From Aphelenchoides besseyi (lineage: Eukaryota; Nematoda; Chromadorea; Rhabditida; Aphelenchoididae): a stretch of DNA of 64,000 bases. Positions 34,845-45,827 of the stretch are shown here, one piece after another. The position numbers and the translations under genes are program-made. Position 1 is the first letter of the stretch. Each line of letters starts with the position of its first letter. The notes beneath the pieces are model-generated. The model did not search any database. It saw nothing but the letters and a program-made list of their open reading frames with translations, and was not told the DNA's origin. The DNA lies in NCBI GenBank assembly GCA_024699855.1, contig JAMPIQ010000003.1, forward strand, positions 5,580,001 through 5,644,000. Reading direction: 5' to 3'.

Positions 34845-36298
34845 ATGGCACCACCAAAGAAGCGAACCAGCGAATCGGTCGCTGAGACACCAAAACCGAA
34901 GAAATTAGCGACATCTACAAACTTTCAAAAGTACACTTTAGGCGAAAAGATACTCGCCAAGTCTGGTAACCAATTCTACGAAGCGAAGATTATTGATTTG
35001 CGTGATGATGGATATTTCATTCATTATCAAGTAGGTTACCCAACTCGTTCCATTTAGTGTTCTGGGAATTTAGAACTGGAATAAACGTTATGATGAACTG
35101 GTGAGCGAAGCCGAAGCGCAGACCAAATTTCGTAAATTCGATGAAGAAACGTTAAAAGCCGTAAAAGTTGGTTGCTATTCTCCGCTTCTTTCCTAAACGC
35201 TACGATTTTAGGAGGAGGAGAAAGAAGCGAGACGTTCGAGTAGTGCTGCGAAGACTCCGAAGTCGAAGGTGATAGTGAAAAAGGAGTCGATCGACTTAGC
35301 GGCTGATGAATCGGATGCTGAAAGCGCACCAAAAACGAGCAAAACGCGAAAAATTGGAACACCGGCAGCTTCGAAAACCAGCAAAGGTACGAAGGAGGAA
35401 ACCACAAGCAATGTAGAGATATTTAGCAAACATCAGCAAACGAAGTGCAGCAATAAAAGCAGAACCATCAGATAAAGCTGATACTCCGACGGTCAGTGGA
35501 ATACAAACACTCAAAACAAACACAGTCGATCCGGAATACGTAAAAGAAATCACCGACACTCTTTATGCGATTCTTCTCGACAAAAGTACAACGAACGGTA
35601 ATACAACTCTTTACAACATAGACGACGAGCATTTTAGCGTTGGTGGATGTTTTGGCCGAGGATCGCGAACGTGTTTATCGCCGGCAGAAACTACCGAAGA
35701 CTCCGGCTGAATTCACAATCATCAAAATCATGCAAGAAGTGCGTTACTTTCCGTTCTCATTTCATTCAACCTATTGGATTTCAGTTTTTGAAAAATCAAG
35801 ACGTTGAGATGGAAAACATGTCCGATTTGATTCCCGACGAATTCGAAAATGCACTCGTACCCGCAAAATACGAACTGGAAGAGATGATCAAATGTCTGAT
35901 CAACTTGTTCGACTGCACTGCTCAAGCTTTTCTTTTGTATCCAATTGAAAAAGAGCTCTTCGAGGAGTTGGCCAAAGGATCGGGAGAAACCGAAGGAAAT
36001 GGTGAGGTTTTCTGTTCCTTCAACTAAGTTTCTCTTATTTTTAGTATCGAATGGGAAAACGAATGCCAGATTTTCGAATCGCGTCGGTCTACCCTACTTG
36101 ATTCGAATGCTTTCTCGTATGAACATTATTCTTGGTTCCGGATTATTGGATGCGGATGTGGTGAACAATTTCCTTTCAATAGTCAAAGAACTGGGTCCAT
36201 TTCTGAGTAAGAACCAGAAGCGTTTTTACAATCCCGAAGAATACTACGAAACGCCTCACGGCGACTATTTGAAGCGATTCGAGAAAATCGTCGAATAA
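34845..36298 (+). CDS. mrg-1: MRG15/MORF4L1-like chromodomain protein
   Basis: MRG proteins read H3K36 methylation and belong to histone acetyltransferase and deacetylase complexes. The start at 34845 gives MAPPKKRTSESV, a basic lead. The chromo barrel reads TLGEKILAKSGNQFYEAKI, DGYFIHYQ spliced to NWNKRYDELVSEAEA, parallel to the family's YFIHYSGWNKNWDEWV. A Lys/Glu-rich linker follows, then the MRG domain: AEDRERVYRRQKLPKTPAEF, QAFLLYPIEKELFEELA, VGLPYLIRMLSRMNII and LGPFLSKNQKRFYNPEEYYE, near the LLYKFERPQY and HLLRLFV blocks. The stop ends at 36298. The MRG domain is divergent, so MRG15 orthology is likely but not certain. Several short introns; the linker exon edges are approximate. Confidence 0.85.
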
Positions 36299-36522
36299 AC
36301 ATTGCAATCCACTAAATACCAACAAAATCGGGGATCTCTAATGTTTTTTGTATTCAATACGTTTTTGTGTAACTCGCTAATTGGCGTACTCTTCAATTAC
36401 ATGTCAATTAACGTTGTTTTATCTTGATTCGCTTTTCTCGAAGTCGTACGATGATAATTTATTTACACAATCCATTTAAATTAATGAATAAACTTGAGAT
36501 GTGAAGTATGAGTAGATTGGTT

Positions 36523-37215
36523 TCATGGTTGAGGTTGTGCGATAAAAGTGACGGGTTCGTAATTGCCTACACACTCCCAGATTATTCTTTTTTCGTCAAC
36601 AAAACATACCGTTTACTTTCAAGTAATGTTGACCAGTAGTGGGATTAACAAAAATTTCTGACGGTTGAAGTGGAACGCTTTGCATTTCTCCAACGTTGGA
36701 TGTGGATTGAGCAGTCGATGATTGCGGTTTATCCGTCGAAGTAGTTGTCGCAGACTGAAATGACAATCAAAACACGAATGTAAGACATCAGAATACCTCT
36801 TCAGTCTGCAAATTCTTAGCAGCCTTTCGATAACGTTCAATGTAAACTTTGAGAACGTCGACATAGGGATCAAAATTGAGAGTGGCAAGCGCTTGTAATA
36901 AATCTTCGCAGGTGATTGTCTTTCGCTTTTCCTAGAAAAAGTCGATTAAATATCGAGGTACGTTTCTTTATTCTCACCGTTGTGCATCTTTCACTCGCTT
37001 CAGCGACGACAAACTGAATGAACTCGGTAACACACTCCTGAACACACTCCTTCGATTCCTTCGACAGCTTTCCATTTTCCGGAACAACTCTTCTCATAAT
37101 TTTAGCGACGTTTGCTAAACCGTTAGAGTTAAAATTGTATTCAACTTCTTCTGTTACCAATTGGCAAAAAACGATCTTGCTCTGGAATGAAATCAGAACT
37201 CTCGTTTCCCGACAT
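36523..37215 (-). CDS. nfyb-1: NF-Y subunit beta, CCAAT-binding transcription factor
   Basis: NF-YB is the histone-fold subunit that pairs with NF-YC and then NF-YA to bind CCAAT boxes. The start at 37215 gives MSGNESSDFIPEQDRFLPI; a 43-nt intron then joins to ANVAKIMRRVVPENGKLSKESKE. CVQECVTEFIQFVVAEASERC follows directly, the family's most conserved segment. Next exons encode KRKTITCEDLLQALATLNFDPYV and LKVYIERYRKA. A short Ser/Thr/Gln tail (TSTDKPQSSTAQS) ends TFIAQPQP. The ATG lies 3 nt behind a GTTTTTAG acceptor-like site. The gene is 249 bp downstream of the CSTF3 stop on the same strand. Confidence 0.95.
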
Positions 37216-37464
37216 GATCTAAAAACATATTAAACGACATTGAAGTTTGCTATTTTACACGTAAAGAAGCAACTAAATGTATACTTTTCAAGCAATTCTA
37301 TTGGCAACGTTAAGAACCGATGCATAGTGGGCGTCGATTTGACAACGCCAACTGAGTCAACTGTTACACAAGAACAGCAAGAAATGTCCGGTGGATTACA
37401 ATTTATTTTCAATTAATCTTGATTTAGAAAAAGATCAAAAACGACGTTTATTCAAATGATGAGA

Positions 37465-40400
37465 TCAATAATTCATGCGTCGTTTCTTGGCATTCGACGA
37501 GTTCGCTTCGATCGATGCAAGGACCTGAAAGACAAAGCTAATTGCTGACTGAATTTCTTAAAAACTCACAACAGAAGGATCGGTTGTTGTGGTCAACAGC
37601 TGATACATTTCTTTCTTGATATCTGCTGCCTTAACTCCGCCAAAAACTGCGTTTGGGTCCAAAAGTTCGCGTGAATCCGACTTAGGAACTGAAGACAAAA
37701 AATCATCAGAATAAACTTCTGTGAACTCACGTTCTTTGGTGAAATTAGCCAACGAGTCCATCAAAGCATTAATGTCAACAAATGGACCGTTAAAAGTCCA
37801 TGGCGGTGGTAATTGTTGGATGAGAAGTGCGACTGCTGGAGGTGCTGGAAATCGACCTGGAATTTCGATTGAGTGTGTTTTTTTAACTTGTGTTCTACCG
37901 CCTGGAACAGGATGTGATGTGACGATTTGCATGGGAGTCGGCTTAAACGGAAGCATTTGATCGGTGTCGGGCATCGGAAAGCCGCCAATTTCGATGGTCT
38001 GTCCGTTTACTTTTGTAACCGTCGAATTTGCATTTGCATGCATGCTCGATGTCGATTGAACTCCGTTGACGACCGAGAAGCCGTGCCTGATTTGCTTCTA
38101 TAACACCAGTGATTATAAGAGAAATAACAAAGAAACAAACTGAATAACCCATGTATTTCAATTGATCCGAAGTACAGGGAGCCAAGTTCAGGAAACGGTA
38201 ACGATCAACTAACAGAAGTGCCTGACGATCCTCGAATTGTTCTTTCAAAGCTTCTCGTCGTCTGTCATCGACTTTTAAAACACTCGCTAAATCGCCAACT
38301 TGCGACTCAAACTCCAAATATTGATCCCAAATATCACTGATATTAAAGTCATTCGTGAGTTCTTAGTTAAATGACTTACATTGTTTTATCGGGTGTCAAT
38401 TGATCGGCCGTAAGAATACGCTCAAATACGACACGCGTATTGTTGTCTTCTAAATTCTACGGTTAATTCACAAGCTCATAAAACTAACCATTTAAATGAG
38501 TTAAGAAATCCGTATAAGTCAGAGTGTAGTCCGGATCGCCACCAAACTTCTTCAGGCCAAGATCGAAGATACGAATGGCAACTTCAGTGTCCTTAAAATG
38601 ATTCTGATTTTAATTTGTTTTGAATGACAAAGAAAAGAGTTTTCATTATCCAATGAAACGTTCAAGGGATAGTATCCGTTAAAAGAAGAACTAGTTAAAC
38701 AATGGGTGAAGATTGATGATAAGTAATGATAGGTAGGTTTTTAATCTCGTTCAACAAGTGAAATTAGACAATGAAAAAACCAACACATTTGATCACGAAC
38801 AACCTTTTGAAATCGATTGCCTTTACCCACCGACTTGTAAACAACAGAGTTCAGTGTTTATATTGTTCCAACAGCACTTCGTTCTTTCTTCGTTTAACCA
38901 CCCATCCCTCACCCCTTCAGACTGATCTCAATCGATGTGTGTTGTAAAAAATTCATTTTAGCAACAGAAAACCGTACAAAACCAGAAAACAATAAAATCT
39001 CTGTAGTGCGAACCTTACTGTTGAAGAACTCCATGAGCGCAGCAGCAACATAAATGTGATAATCGCTTTTCGAGTCTTCGCGAGCTCGTTTAAAGATCAA
39101 ACGCGCTGCTTTGACACCTTCGGTGCGTCGAATGAACTTCATTAGTTGAACGTATGGCTAAAACAAAGTGGATACTTTAATGGGTATACTAAAAGCGTTT
39201 ACCAATGTCGGATTGACAGTTTCACGTTCCAACAGACGATTATAAATGGATTTTGCCTTGTCAAAATTGCGGCGTTCTTCTTCGTAATCAGCATAAGCAA
39301 AGTAAATAATTTGACTGTCACGCATCAATCCAGTGATTGCTTTCTCATATAATGCTAATTTAAAATGCGTTACCATCTTGTAAATAAAAAGCAAACATAC
39401 CAACGATTTCATCCGATACAACTCCGGCTTGTTTCACGTCTCCACGCTCGGTTAGCAGCTTTGCAGCTTGTTGTTGAAAGAGTGCTGCTTCGTACCAAAT
39501 GTCCGGCAAATAGCCCAAGCACAATAACGCTTGATCGTACGCATAGACAACTAAAGGCACACTGAAGCTAATCTCGAGTATACGAACCTCTTTTTGCTAG
39601 TTCACTGTATTCGTCAATGTTCAACGGGTTCGATTTCTCCCAATGAATGTATTTGCGCCATAATTCGACTTGCTTTAACTCTGCCTGTGTTCCACGTGGT
39701 GGAATGGAGACCAAGTTTCGATTGATACCGCGAGTGTGCTGTTCCAAAAGTCGCGCTATACGTCGTGCTGTCTGATGATCGCGATTTCGATCCGTAATCA
39801 ATTTTTCAGCCAGTTGTGGATTAATACCCTGCATTAGGAATGGCGTGTAAATGAGTTTAATCTTAAGAGACATACACGTTCAAATACACAATAATCATTC
39901 CAAAGATTCTCGACTTGTAACATCGGAACCAAAACTCCTCGTTGATACACCTTTCTGATTGCCGAAATTCGTTGATTTTCTGCGTATTGTCCAACAGCCG
40001 GTCTAAATAGCCGTTTAGTTTCAAAATTTACACGACACATTTGACTTACACGGACTTTAAAAACGTCACATAATCGACGTAAATTGACTGTGCGTTCATG
40101 TCTAATCCAACTTTGTCGAGAGCAAAACTATAGGCCTGAGCCATTTTCTCTCTGCAACCAAGAACGCTCTTAACTATGACAATAAGAAAACAAACCTGAA
40201 GGTCGGAAGATGTCCTTTGGTTTCCTTGAGATAGAAGAGATAGTATTTCCACAAGTCGATGTTAAGAACGTTTGTGAGACATTGACCAAAGAGCTAAATA
40301 AACAAATTTGTTTTTATTTGTAGGATCCAACAAACTTTTTCAACGTTTTCAAAGTTTTTTGTTCGCAATTCGTGTTCTATGTACGTTTTCCAGTAGATTC

Positions 40401-40642
40401 CGGCATTCGGAAATTGAGTGACTAGTTTCTCGTAAAATGGACGAGCAGAGTCGATTGCTCGGGCCTAAACACTTAACACTAGTATGCTTGGACGCATCAA
40501 CTGACCTTATTTTCGCGAATCAACAGATTCCATGCGTCCGTATCTAAACATCCAAACTATAGTTAGTAACACAGAACAGTAAATTACCGAAGGGATTCAA
40601 TTCGATCCGTCTTTCAGGCGACAGAACCGATCCAGTGGCCAT
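37465..40642 (-). CDS. cstf-3: Cleavage stimulation factor subunit 3 (CstF-77)
   Basis: CstF-77 is the HAT-repeat scaffold of the cleavage stimulation factor in mRNA 3'-end formation. The start at 40642 gives [21 protein letters not shown] repeats read [108 protein letters not shown] and [20 protein letters not shown]. The C-terminal part has [37 protein letters not shown], then MLPFKP, HPVPGG and the [11 protein letters not shown] block, and ends RRMNY. All follow the vertebrate order. One intron (about 38.6-39.0 kb) is nearly 400 nt, longer than the rest. It diverges from RPL26. Confidence 0.95.
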
Positions 40643-41050
40643 CTTTTGATTAGAAGTTGTGAGCCAAAATAACAAGATAACAAAATTGACCAAACATAAA
40701 TTGTTGCAAACCAAATGAAACGTATAATATCGAAGGTTTAGTTAGACAATGCGAACAAACAAAACGAAACGGCAACCTCGTCGGTTTGCTACGGCGTTTT
40801 GCCAACCGCCAATTTTGTTCCTTTCAGATTCCGCGATCTCGAACGGAACGACGAGCCTACGGAGATTGAGCTCAGCATCGAAAGAAATTGGCGATCAGTT
40901 GGACTTTTCTGTTAAACAAATTGAAAGTTTTTATTGTTTGTTTTTTTAATGTTAGATTGACGTTGACGTGTTGAAATCTTCCGAACGTTACGTCCAATTT
41001 GAGTGCAATTCAGGGGCTGTAATTGTGTTTTTTGTTCAGGTTTCTACATC
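40643..41050. promoter_or_regulatory. Divergent promoter, CSTF3 / RPL26
   Basis: This 408-bp region sits between two start codons on opposite strands. A TTGTTCAG acceptor-like site ends 12 nt before the RPL26 ATG, suggesting a non-coding first exon or trans-splicing for RPL26. The open frame 40749-40949 has no recognisable content. Confidence 0.45.
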
Positions 41051-41567
41051 ATGAAGTTGAATCCGTTCGTTTCGTCCTCGTCGCGTAAATCGCGCAAAGC
41101 TCACTTCAGCGCTCCATCGCATCTTCGTCGTCGAATTATGTCCGCGCCATTGGCCAAAGAACTTCGCAACAAGCACGGTGTTCGTTCCGTCCCGATTCGG
41201 TAAGTTGCGGACTCTCGCATCACTATCTGTTTTTAGTATTGAGGATGAAATTACGGTCACTCGTGGCCACTTCAAAGGAAACTCCGGACGTGTGATGCGC
41301 GTTTACCGAAAGAAGTACGTTTTGCACGTCGACAAGATCACTCGCGAGAAGGCCAATGGTACGACCGTTCACATTGGAGTTCACCCGTCCAAGGTCTGCA
41401 TGTTTTTTAAGTCGCTTTATTCCAACATCGATTTTTAGGTTCAAATCACCAAATTGAAAATGGACAAAGATCGTAAGGCTTTGCTCGAACGTAAAGCAGC
41501 TGGCCGTGCACGTGTTACCGGAGAACTCAAGGGCAAACACACCGAAGAGACGGTGGCTGAAGAGTAA
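41051..41567 (+). CDS. rpl-26: Large ribosomal subunit protein uL24 (RPL26)
   Basis: uL24/RPL26 sits at the exit side of the large ribosomal subunit. Three exons give [91 protein letters not shown] and then, after a 46-nt intron, [21 protein letters not shown], ending TEETVAEE. Every block matches the eukaryotic family, and the length is normal. Splices fall after VPIR and after HPSKV. A 5' acceptor-like site just ahead of the ATG fits a short non-coding leader exon. Confidence 0.97.
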
Positions 41568-41656
41568 AATATGCACGTTGTTGTTATTTTGTTAATTGGT
41601 TATAAATTGAAGTGATCGTTAAGTTCCAATGATTTTATTCGTAGCAAAAAACGTAA

Positions 41657-42449
41657 CTAGGGTAGTAATTGAGGATTACTAGTTGTTAAAAGCCACTCCA
41701 GTTTTTTGATTTTGTTGTTCATATCGATGATTTTCGATCGATTCGTTTCGAACTGCTCAACCAACGCATTATAAGTTGTTGAAGAATTGGGTCCTGAATC
41801 TACGGGATCCATATTGGTGATTTCTTTGAAAAACGTATCCTCGTCCAACACTGGAGTAGCTAATTGAGCTCGCATTTTGTCGATGCGAATACGAACTTCT
41901 TCGAGTTTACGAAACAAAAACTTTGCATACACAAGAATGGCTTCAGAATCCAATTGTGGAAGTCCTCGACGCTGTTCGATTCCCACTCGGAAGACCGACA
42001 GAATGTTCAATAGTCGGATGGAGACTTCTTGTGTGATATCACGGCCAATTTGACATAACTTAAAACAAAAATAATCGTTCAAGAATCACAACCAACCTGT
42101 AAAACACTCATATTTTGAACGTTGCTGAGTAACTCAATGGATATCGGCGGAGGATGGAGATTTTGAATACGTTCTTGAATAGTGGGACGAGTCGGATCAC
42201 GACGTTCGTTTTGCTGTTGATTTTGAGGTACGTACTGTGGTTGTGGACCGGCGGGCATCTGTTGATGAATTGGCTGCTGATGCATTGGTTGCTGATGAAT
42301 TGGTTGTTGAACGAAAGGTCGTTGTGTTTGCTGATGTTGAGGTATACCGCCATTAGACGGTTGTATTAAAGGATCACTAAAATACAATGAACAAACAACA
42401 AGCAAACATGTACTTGCCTTTGCATGTTCATTTGATGTGCGGGATTCAT
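41657..42449 (-). CDS. mdt-30: Mediator subunit 30 homologue with Gln-rich N-terminus
   Basis: MED30 is a metazoan Mediator subunit. The first exon (42449-42418) encodes MNPAHQMNMQ. It joins across a 41-nt intron with a GC donor (GCAAGT, 42417-42377) to SDPLIQPSNGG. A Gln/Pro-rich run follows (QQPIHQQPMHQQPIHQQ), then ISIELLSNVQNMSVLQ. The conserved helices are LCQIGRDITQEVSIRLLNIL, LFRKLEEVRIRIDKMR and KKLEWLLTTSN, like the vertebrate LCRIGQETVQDIVYRTMEIF and LFRKLRLVYDKC. The stop is at 41657-41659. A TTTAG acceptor-like site lies 12 nt before the ATG, and the RFC5 stop is only 163 bp upstream, so the pair looks operon-like. Assignment to MED30 is good, not certain. Confidence 0.82.
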
Positions 42450-42612
42450 GGCGAGTTACTAAATTCGAAAAATTAATGCTGCTGTACGAGCAAAAAGTAT
42501 TCAATCGTTATAACAATAAAAATAACTGTCTATAACAGTGTAACAGCAAAGTGTTTATTGATGAAGAACATGATTGAAGTGCTAAAAGAACAGAGATCCG
42601 AACATAAAAGAC

Positions 42613-43844
42613 TTAAGAGAAAAACTTTTCTCGAGCAAAAACGAACGATGCAATAAGACCGTGCAATTGCAACATTTCCGAGCATCCGTTGGTGACTCGT
42701 TTTTGAATATCCGAAAGTTGTTCGACCAACGCGGCCAGAATATACTCATCACCAAAGTTCAAACTAAGCACGTGGTCGAGCATGTTTTCGAGAACATCGC
42801 TAAGTGAAATCGCGTTTTCCAATTGAAGTTTTGTAATTTCTACAATCTCACGATAAACAATACTACTCCAATATTGTAACCTACTTTCATAAGCGTCAGC
42901 GAGCGAATCATTCAGTAGAATCTTGAAAATACGTTCGATGACCTGTGGATCAGGTTGACCAACACATGCGTACACGTTTCTTCGATCAACGATGTCGAAT
43001 GCCAACGAAGTTGACTGAAAATACAGAAATCAAATTGAGCGGTTGAGAAATTGAAACTTGTAGAACGTTGAGAATTTTTCGCATGTCTCCGCCGGACAAT
43101 TGAAAAAGCGCTTCTTTGCCATCAGCTGTAACATTCAGCTTCTCTTCGGCAATTACATGATCCAAACGCGGAATAATCTGTTCCTTCTTTAACGGAGGAA
43201 AACGAAAACTAAAAGCTTGTTATTCACACAGAAATGCTCATGAACGAACCGTGTACAACGTGATTGAATGGCCGGAATGATACTCGAAACGTGATTGCAA
43301 ATCAAACAGAATCGAATGTTCACTGCGTACTTTTCAATCACACGTTTCAACGCATTTTGAGCCTCTTTTGTCATTGCATCTGCTTCGTCGAGAATGATGA
43401 GTTTAAAGTTGAGTCTTCGTTTATGTTCGGAATTGATGTTGATTGCTGTGCTTTCCGCAAACCTGACAATGTTGTTGCGAACAACTTCAATACCACGATC
43501 ATCAGACGCATTGAACTGAACAAAATGATCATTTCAAAGAGCTTCAAGAACTTGAACTAACCTCCATCACATGCGATTTGTAATCTTTTGGTCCAAATAA
43601 ATGACGTGCCATTGCCAGCATGGTCGTTGTTTTGCCGGTTCCGGGCGGACCATATAACAGAAAGTGCGGAATTCGTCGTTCATCAGCCATTTTCGTGACT
43701 GAATCGACACTTGAATTCATTGTCGATGAAAAAGAACTTACTCGTCCTGATTACATCGTCATGAGAAACCAAATCTTTCAAGTTCGTTGGTCGGTACTTT
43801 TCAACGAATGGCAGCCGAGTAAAAGAATTTGTTGCAACAACCAT
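42613..43844 (-). CDS. rfc-5: Replication factor C subunit 5 (clamp-loader ATPase)
   Basis: RFC5 is one of the small subunits that load PCNA onto primed DNA. The start at 43844 gives MVVATNSFTRLPFVEKYRP. Splicing then yields IPHFLLYGPPGTGKTTTMLA with the Walker A motif. NASDDRGIEVVRNNIV, LIILDEADAMTKEAQNALKR (Walker B, DEAD), RFCLICNHVSSIIPAIQSRCTRF (the SRC sensor), then GGDMRKILNVLQSTS and the C-terminal collar helices end at EKFFS. RFC5 rather than RFC2 or RFC4 is favoured by ICNHVSSIIPAIQSRCTRFRF and ADAMT. Introns are about 45 nt. MED30 follows on the same strand after 163 bp. Confidence 0.95.
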
Positions 43845-44109
43845 TTTTTAGATTGAGGTAGTATATGCAGACTTAAAATAGTTGTAAGCAGCAAATTTGA
43901 ACGTCCAGCTTTCTTTTCGACTCGGCGCTTATTTCTCGTAGTCGCCAAGTTTCACTTATCGACTCTTATTGTTTACAGTAGACAGCAACATAGCTTCTTC
44001 ATTTTGTTTTCGTTTAAACGTTTGTAAAGATTTTCATTTGTTTAATCGCATTAAAAAGTTGGTGTTCATTGACAAACGAAAATTCTTGAGGCATAGAAAT
44101 GGAGTCACG

Positions 44110-45120
44110 TCATTGCGAACTGGTTTTGACTGGTCGAGCTTTTGGTACTTCTTTTTTGTTTGTGTTCTCTACTTTCGTTTGACCGTTTGATTTGCAGTCG
44201 ACGTTGACAATCTTGCCGAATAGATAGTTTCCGGGCTTTGAGCAATCTCGACTGAAGAACAAATCGAGAAACATGTTTTTCCATTGGACGGGGCTAATCG
44301 ATTGGATGGGCTTTCCCTGATCGTCAAACGCAAACAATGTGAATGTGTTCAAAGATTCTTTGTACTTGAAACCATACAACGACATTCCATCCGCATATTC
44401 GGCTTGATCCAAAAATCCGTCTCCTAAAACCGAATTGTGTTTCACTATGAAAGTCGATCTTACCGGAAACATCGAACAATTTGAACATAAACTTTTCGTA
44501 TTTTTCCAACCAAGGAGGTAGTTTTTCTTGGACATTGACACTTTTCAACAATCGAATCCACTCATCTAACGAAATCAAGTTGTCACGGTTGGCGTCTGCA
44601 GCTTTGCATAGACCTTTCCACAGAGCTTTTAAGGTCTTTTCAGCGTAACGCATCTGTACCGATTGTTCGCCGTATACTTCGCGAACTCGCTGAAACGTTT
44701 GTCGTGTTTTTCAGTTTATGTTTTATAAATTCGTGTGCCTTTAACTCACCTTGGCAATCAAATAGAAGTCTCCTTTGTCGATGTCATTCGAACAGTTTCG
44801 ATCTAAAAGTTATTGTCAACAGATGTTATTCTCATCAAGCTCAAATCCCATCAAATTAAACGACTCAAATTATGAACATCTGTTAACTTATGACAACTCG
44901 ACGAAATGCGACAAAAACTTACCGAAGAAAAGAGTGAAAATTCGTTCCCATTTGTTCACGAGAAACGAATCAACATCGGGATACTTCTTGGTCAACTCGT
45001 CGACTACATTCTTATTGTTCGCCTAAATTCAATTATTGAGTAATTAGTTACAAGTGGCGTTCACACAAGTGGCGACCTTTATCAGAAACGTGGTTTTCAT
45101 AAGAAAAAACAACTTACCAT
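44110..45120 (-). CDS. Calexcitin-like EF-hand calcium-binding protein
   Basis: These are sarcoplasmic calcium-binding or calexcitin-type cytosolic EF-hand proteins that signal or buffer calcium in neurons and muscle. The first coding exon (45120-45118) holds only the ATG, followed at once by GTAAGT. Exon 2 from 45022 reads ANNKNVVDELTKKYPDVDSF and KWERIFTLFF. EF-hand 1 is split by an intron: DRNCSNDIDKGDF. Then come WKGLCKAADANRDNLISLDEW (EF-hand 2), KFMFKLFDVSGDGFLDQAEY (EF-hand 3) and TLFAFDDQGKPIQSISPVQW (EF-hand 4, altered). The C-terminal tail is Lys/Thr-rich (NTNKKEVPKARPVKTSS). No signal peptide. The exact ortholog is not assigned. Confidence 0.82.
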
Positions 45121-45827
45121 TTTGAAAGCAAATTACGCAGTAGGAGACGGTCTCTTGACTTCACTCTTTAAGCACAGTAGTCTAACAAAAACACAATGAG
45201 TGTTCGAATCTTTTGGGTTAGATAACGTGACTAAGCGGCAGATGCTATAAAGACTGACTGCTAGATCCCGACGAAATCCAAAGTCACGCCCTGCGAGTCT
45301 TTTGGCTCCTAAATTTTAGCGATTTTTGTTGGAAATTTGTTTGAGCTTAGAACAACAAACGCGCAAAGTCAGTCCGGAAATTCGATATTTTTATGTACGC
45401 CGAGAATCGAATTGTAGAGGAGAATCAGTAGAAGTGGTTGAGCAATGAACTTCGGTACTTGCAAACGAACTTGTTGAATACAAACGAGTACGAACAAGAC
45501 ACTTCGAATCGCACTTTAAAAACCGATTTGTTATGTGTGTTTGAACAACACAAACACACGTGAAGGTGTCAAAACAATCCGAAGACTATTCAAATGTACA
45601 CCTTGTAATCAATTCAGTTTCGAAAACAACGTAATTAGTTTAAAGATTAAAAACCAACACAAAAAATATGAGGAACCGGCTCTTTAGTTTCACGTATCAG
45701 ATTGCCGTTTGCTTTAGAATCTTTGGTGCTCTTTGTTTGTGATCGTTTTCCATGTCATTCCGAAGATTCTTTTGAAATCGTGATAACAAATTTTAATTTG
45801 GTCACAAAACGTATTAGTTGAAGTAAA
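45121..45827. other. Intergenic: GluN1 3' flank and calexcitin-like upstream region
   Basis: About 700 bp between two minus-strand genes. It should contain the 3'UTR of the GluN1-LITAF gene and the promoter of the calexcitin-like gene. No open frame with domain content, repeat or RNA gene was seen. Confidence 0.45.

Noticed and set aside
42230..42340. Short-period repeat of CAA/CAT-type codons suggesting a microsatellite or CRISPR-like array
   Set aside because: It is the Gln/Pro/His-rich coding region of MED30, a common feature of Mediator subunits.
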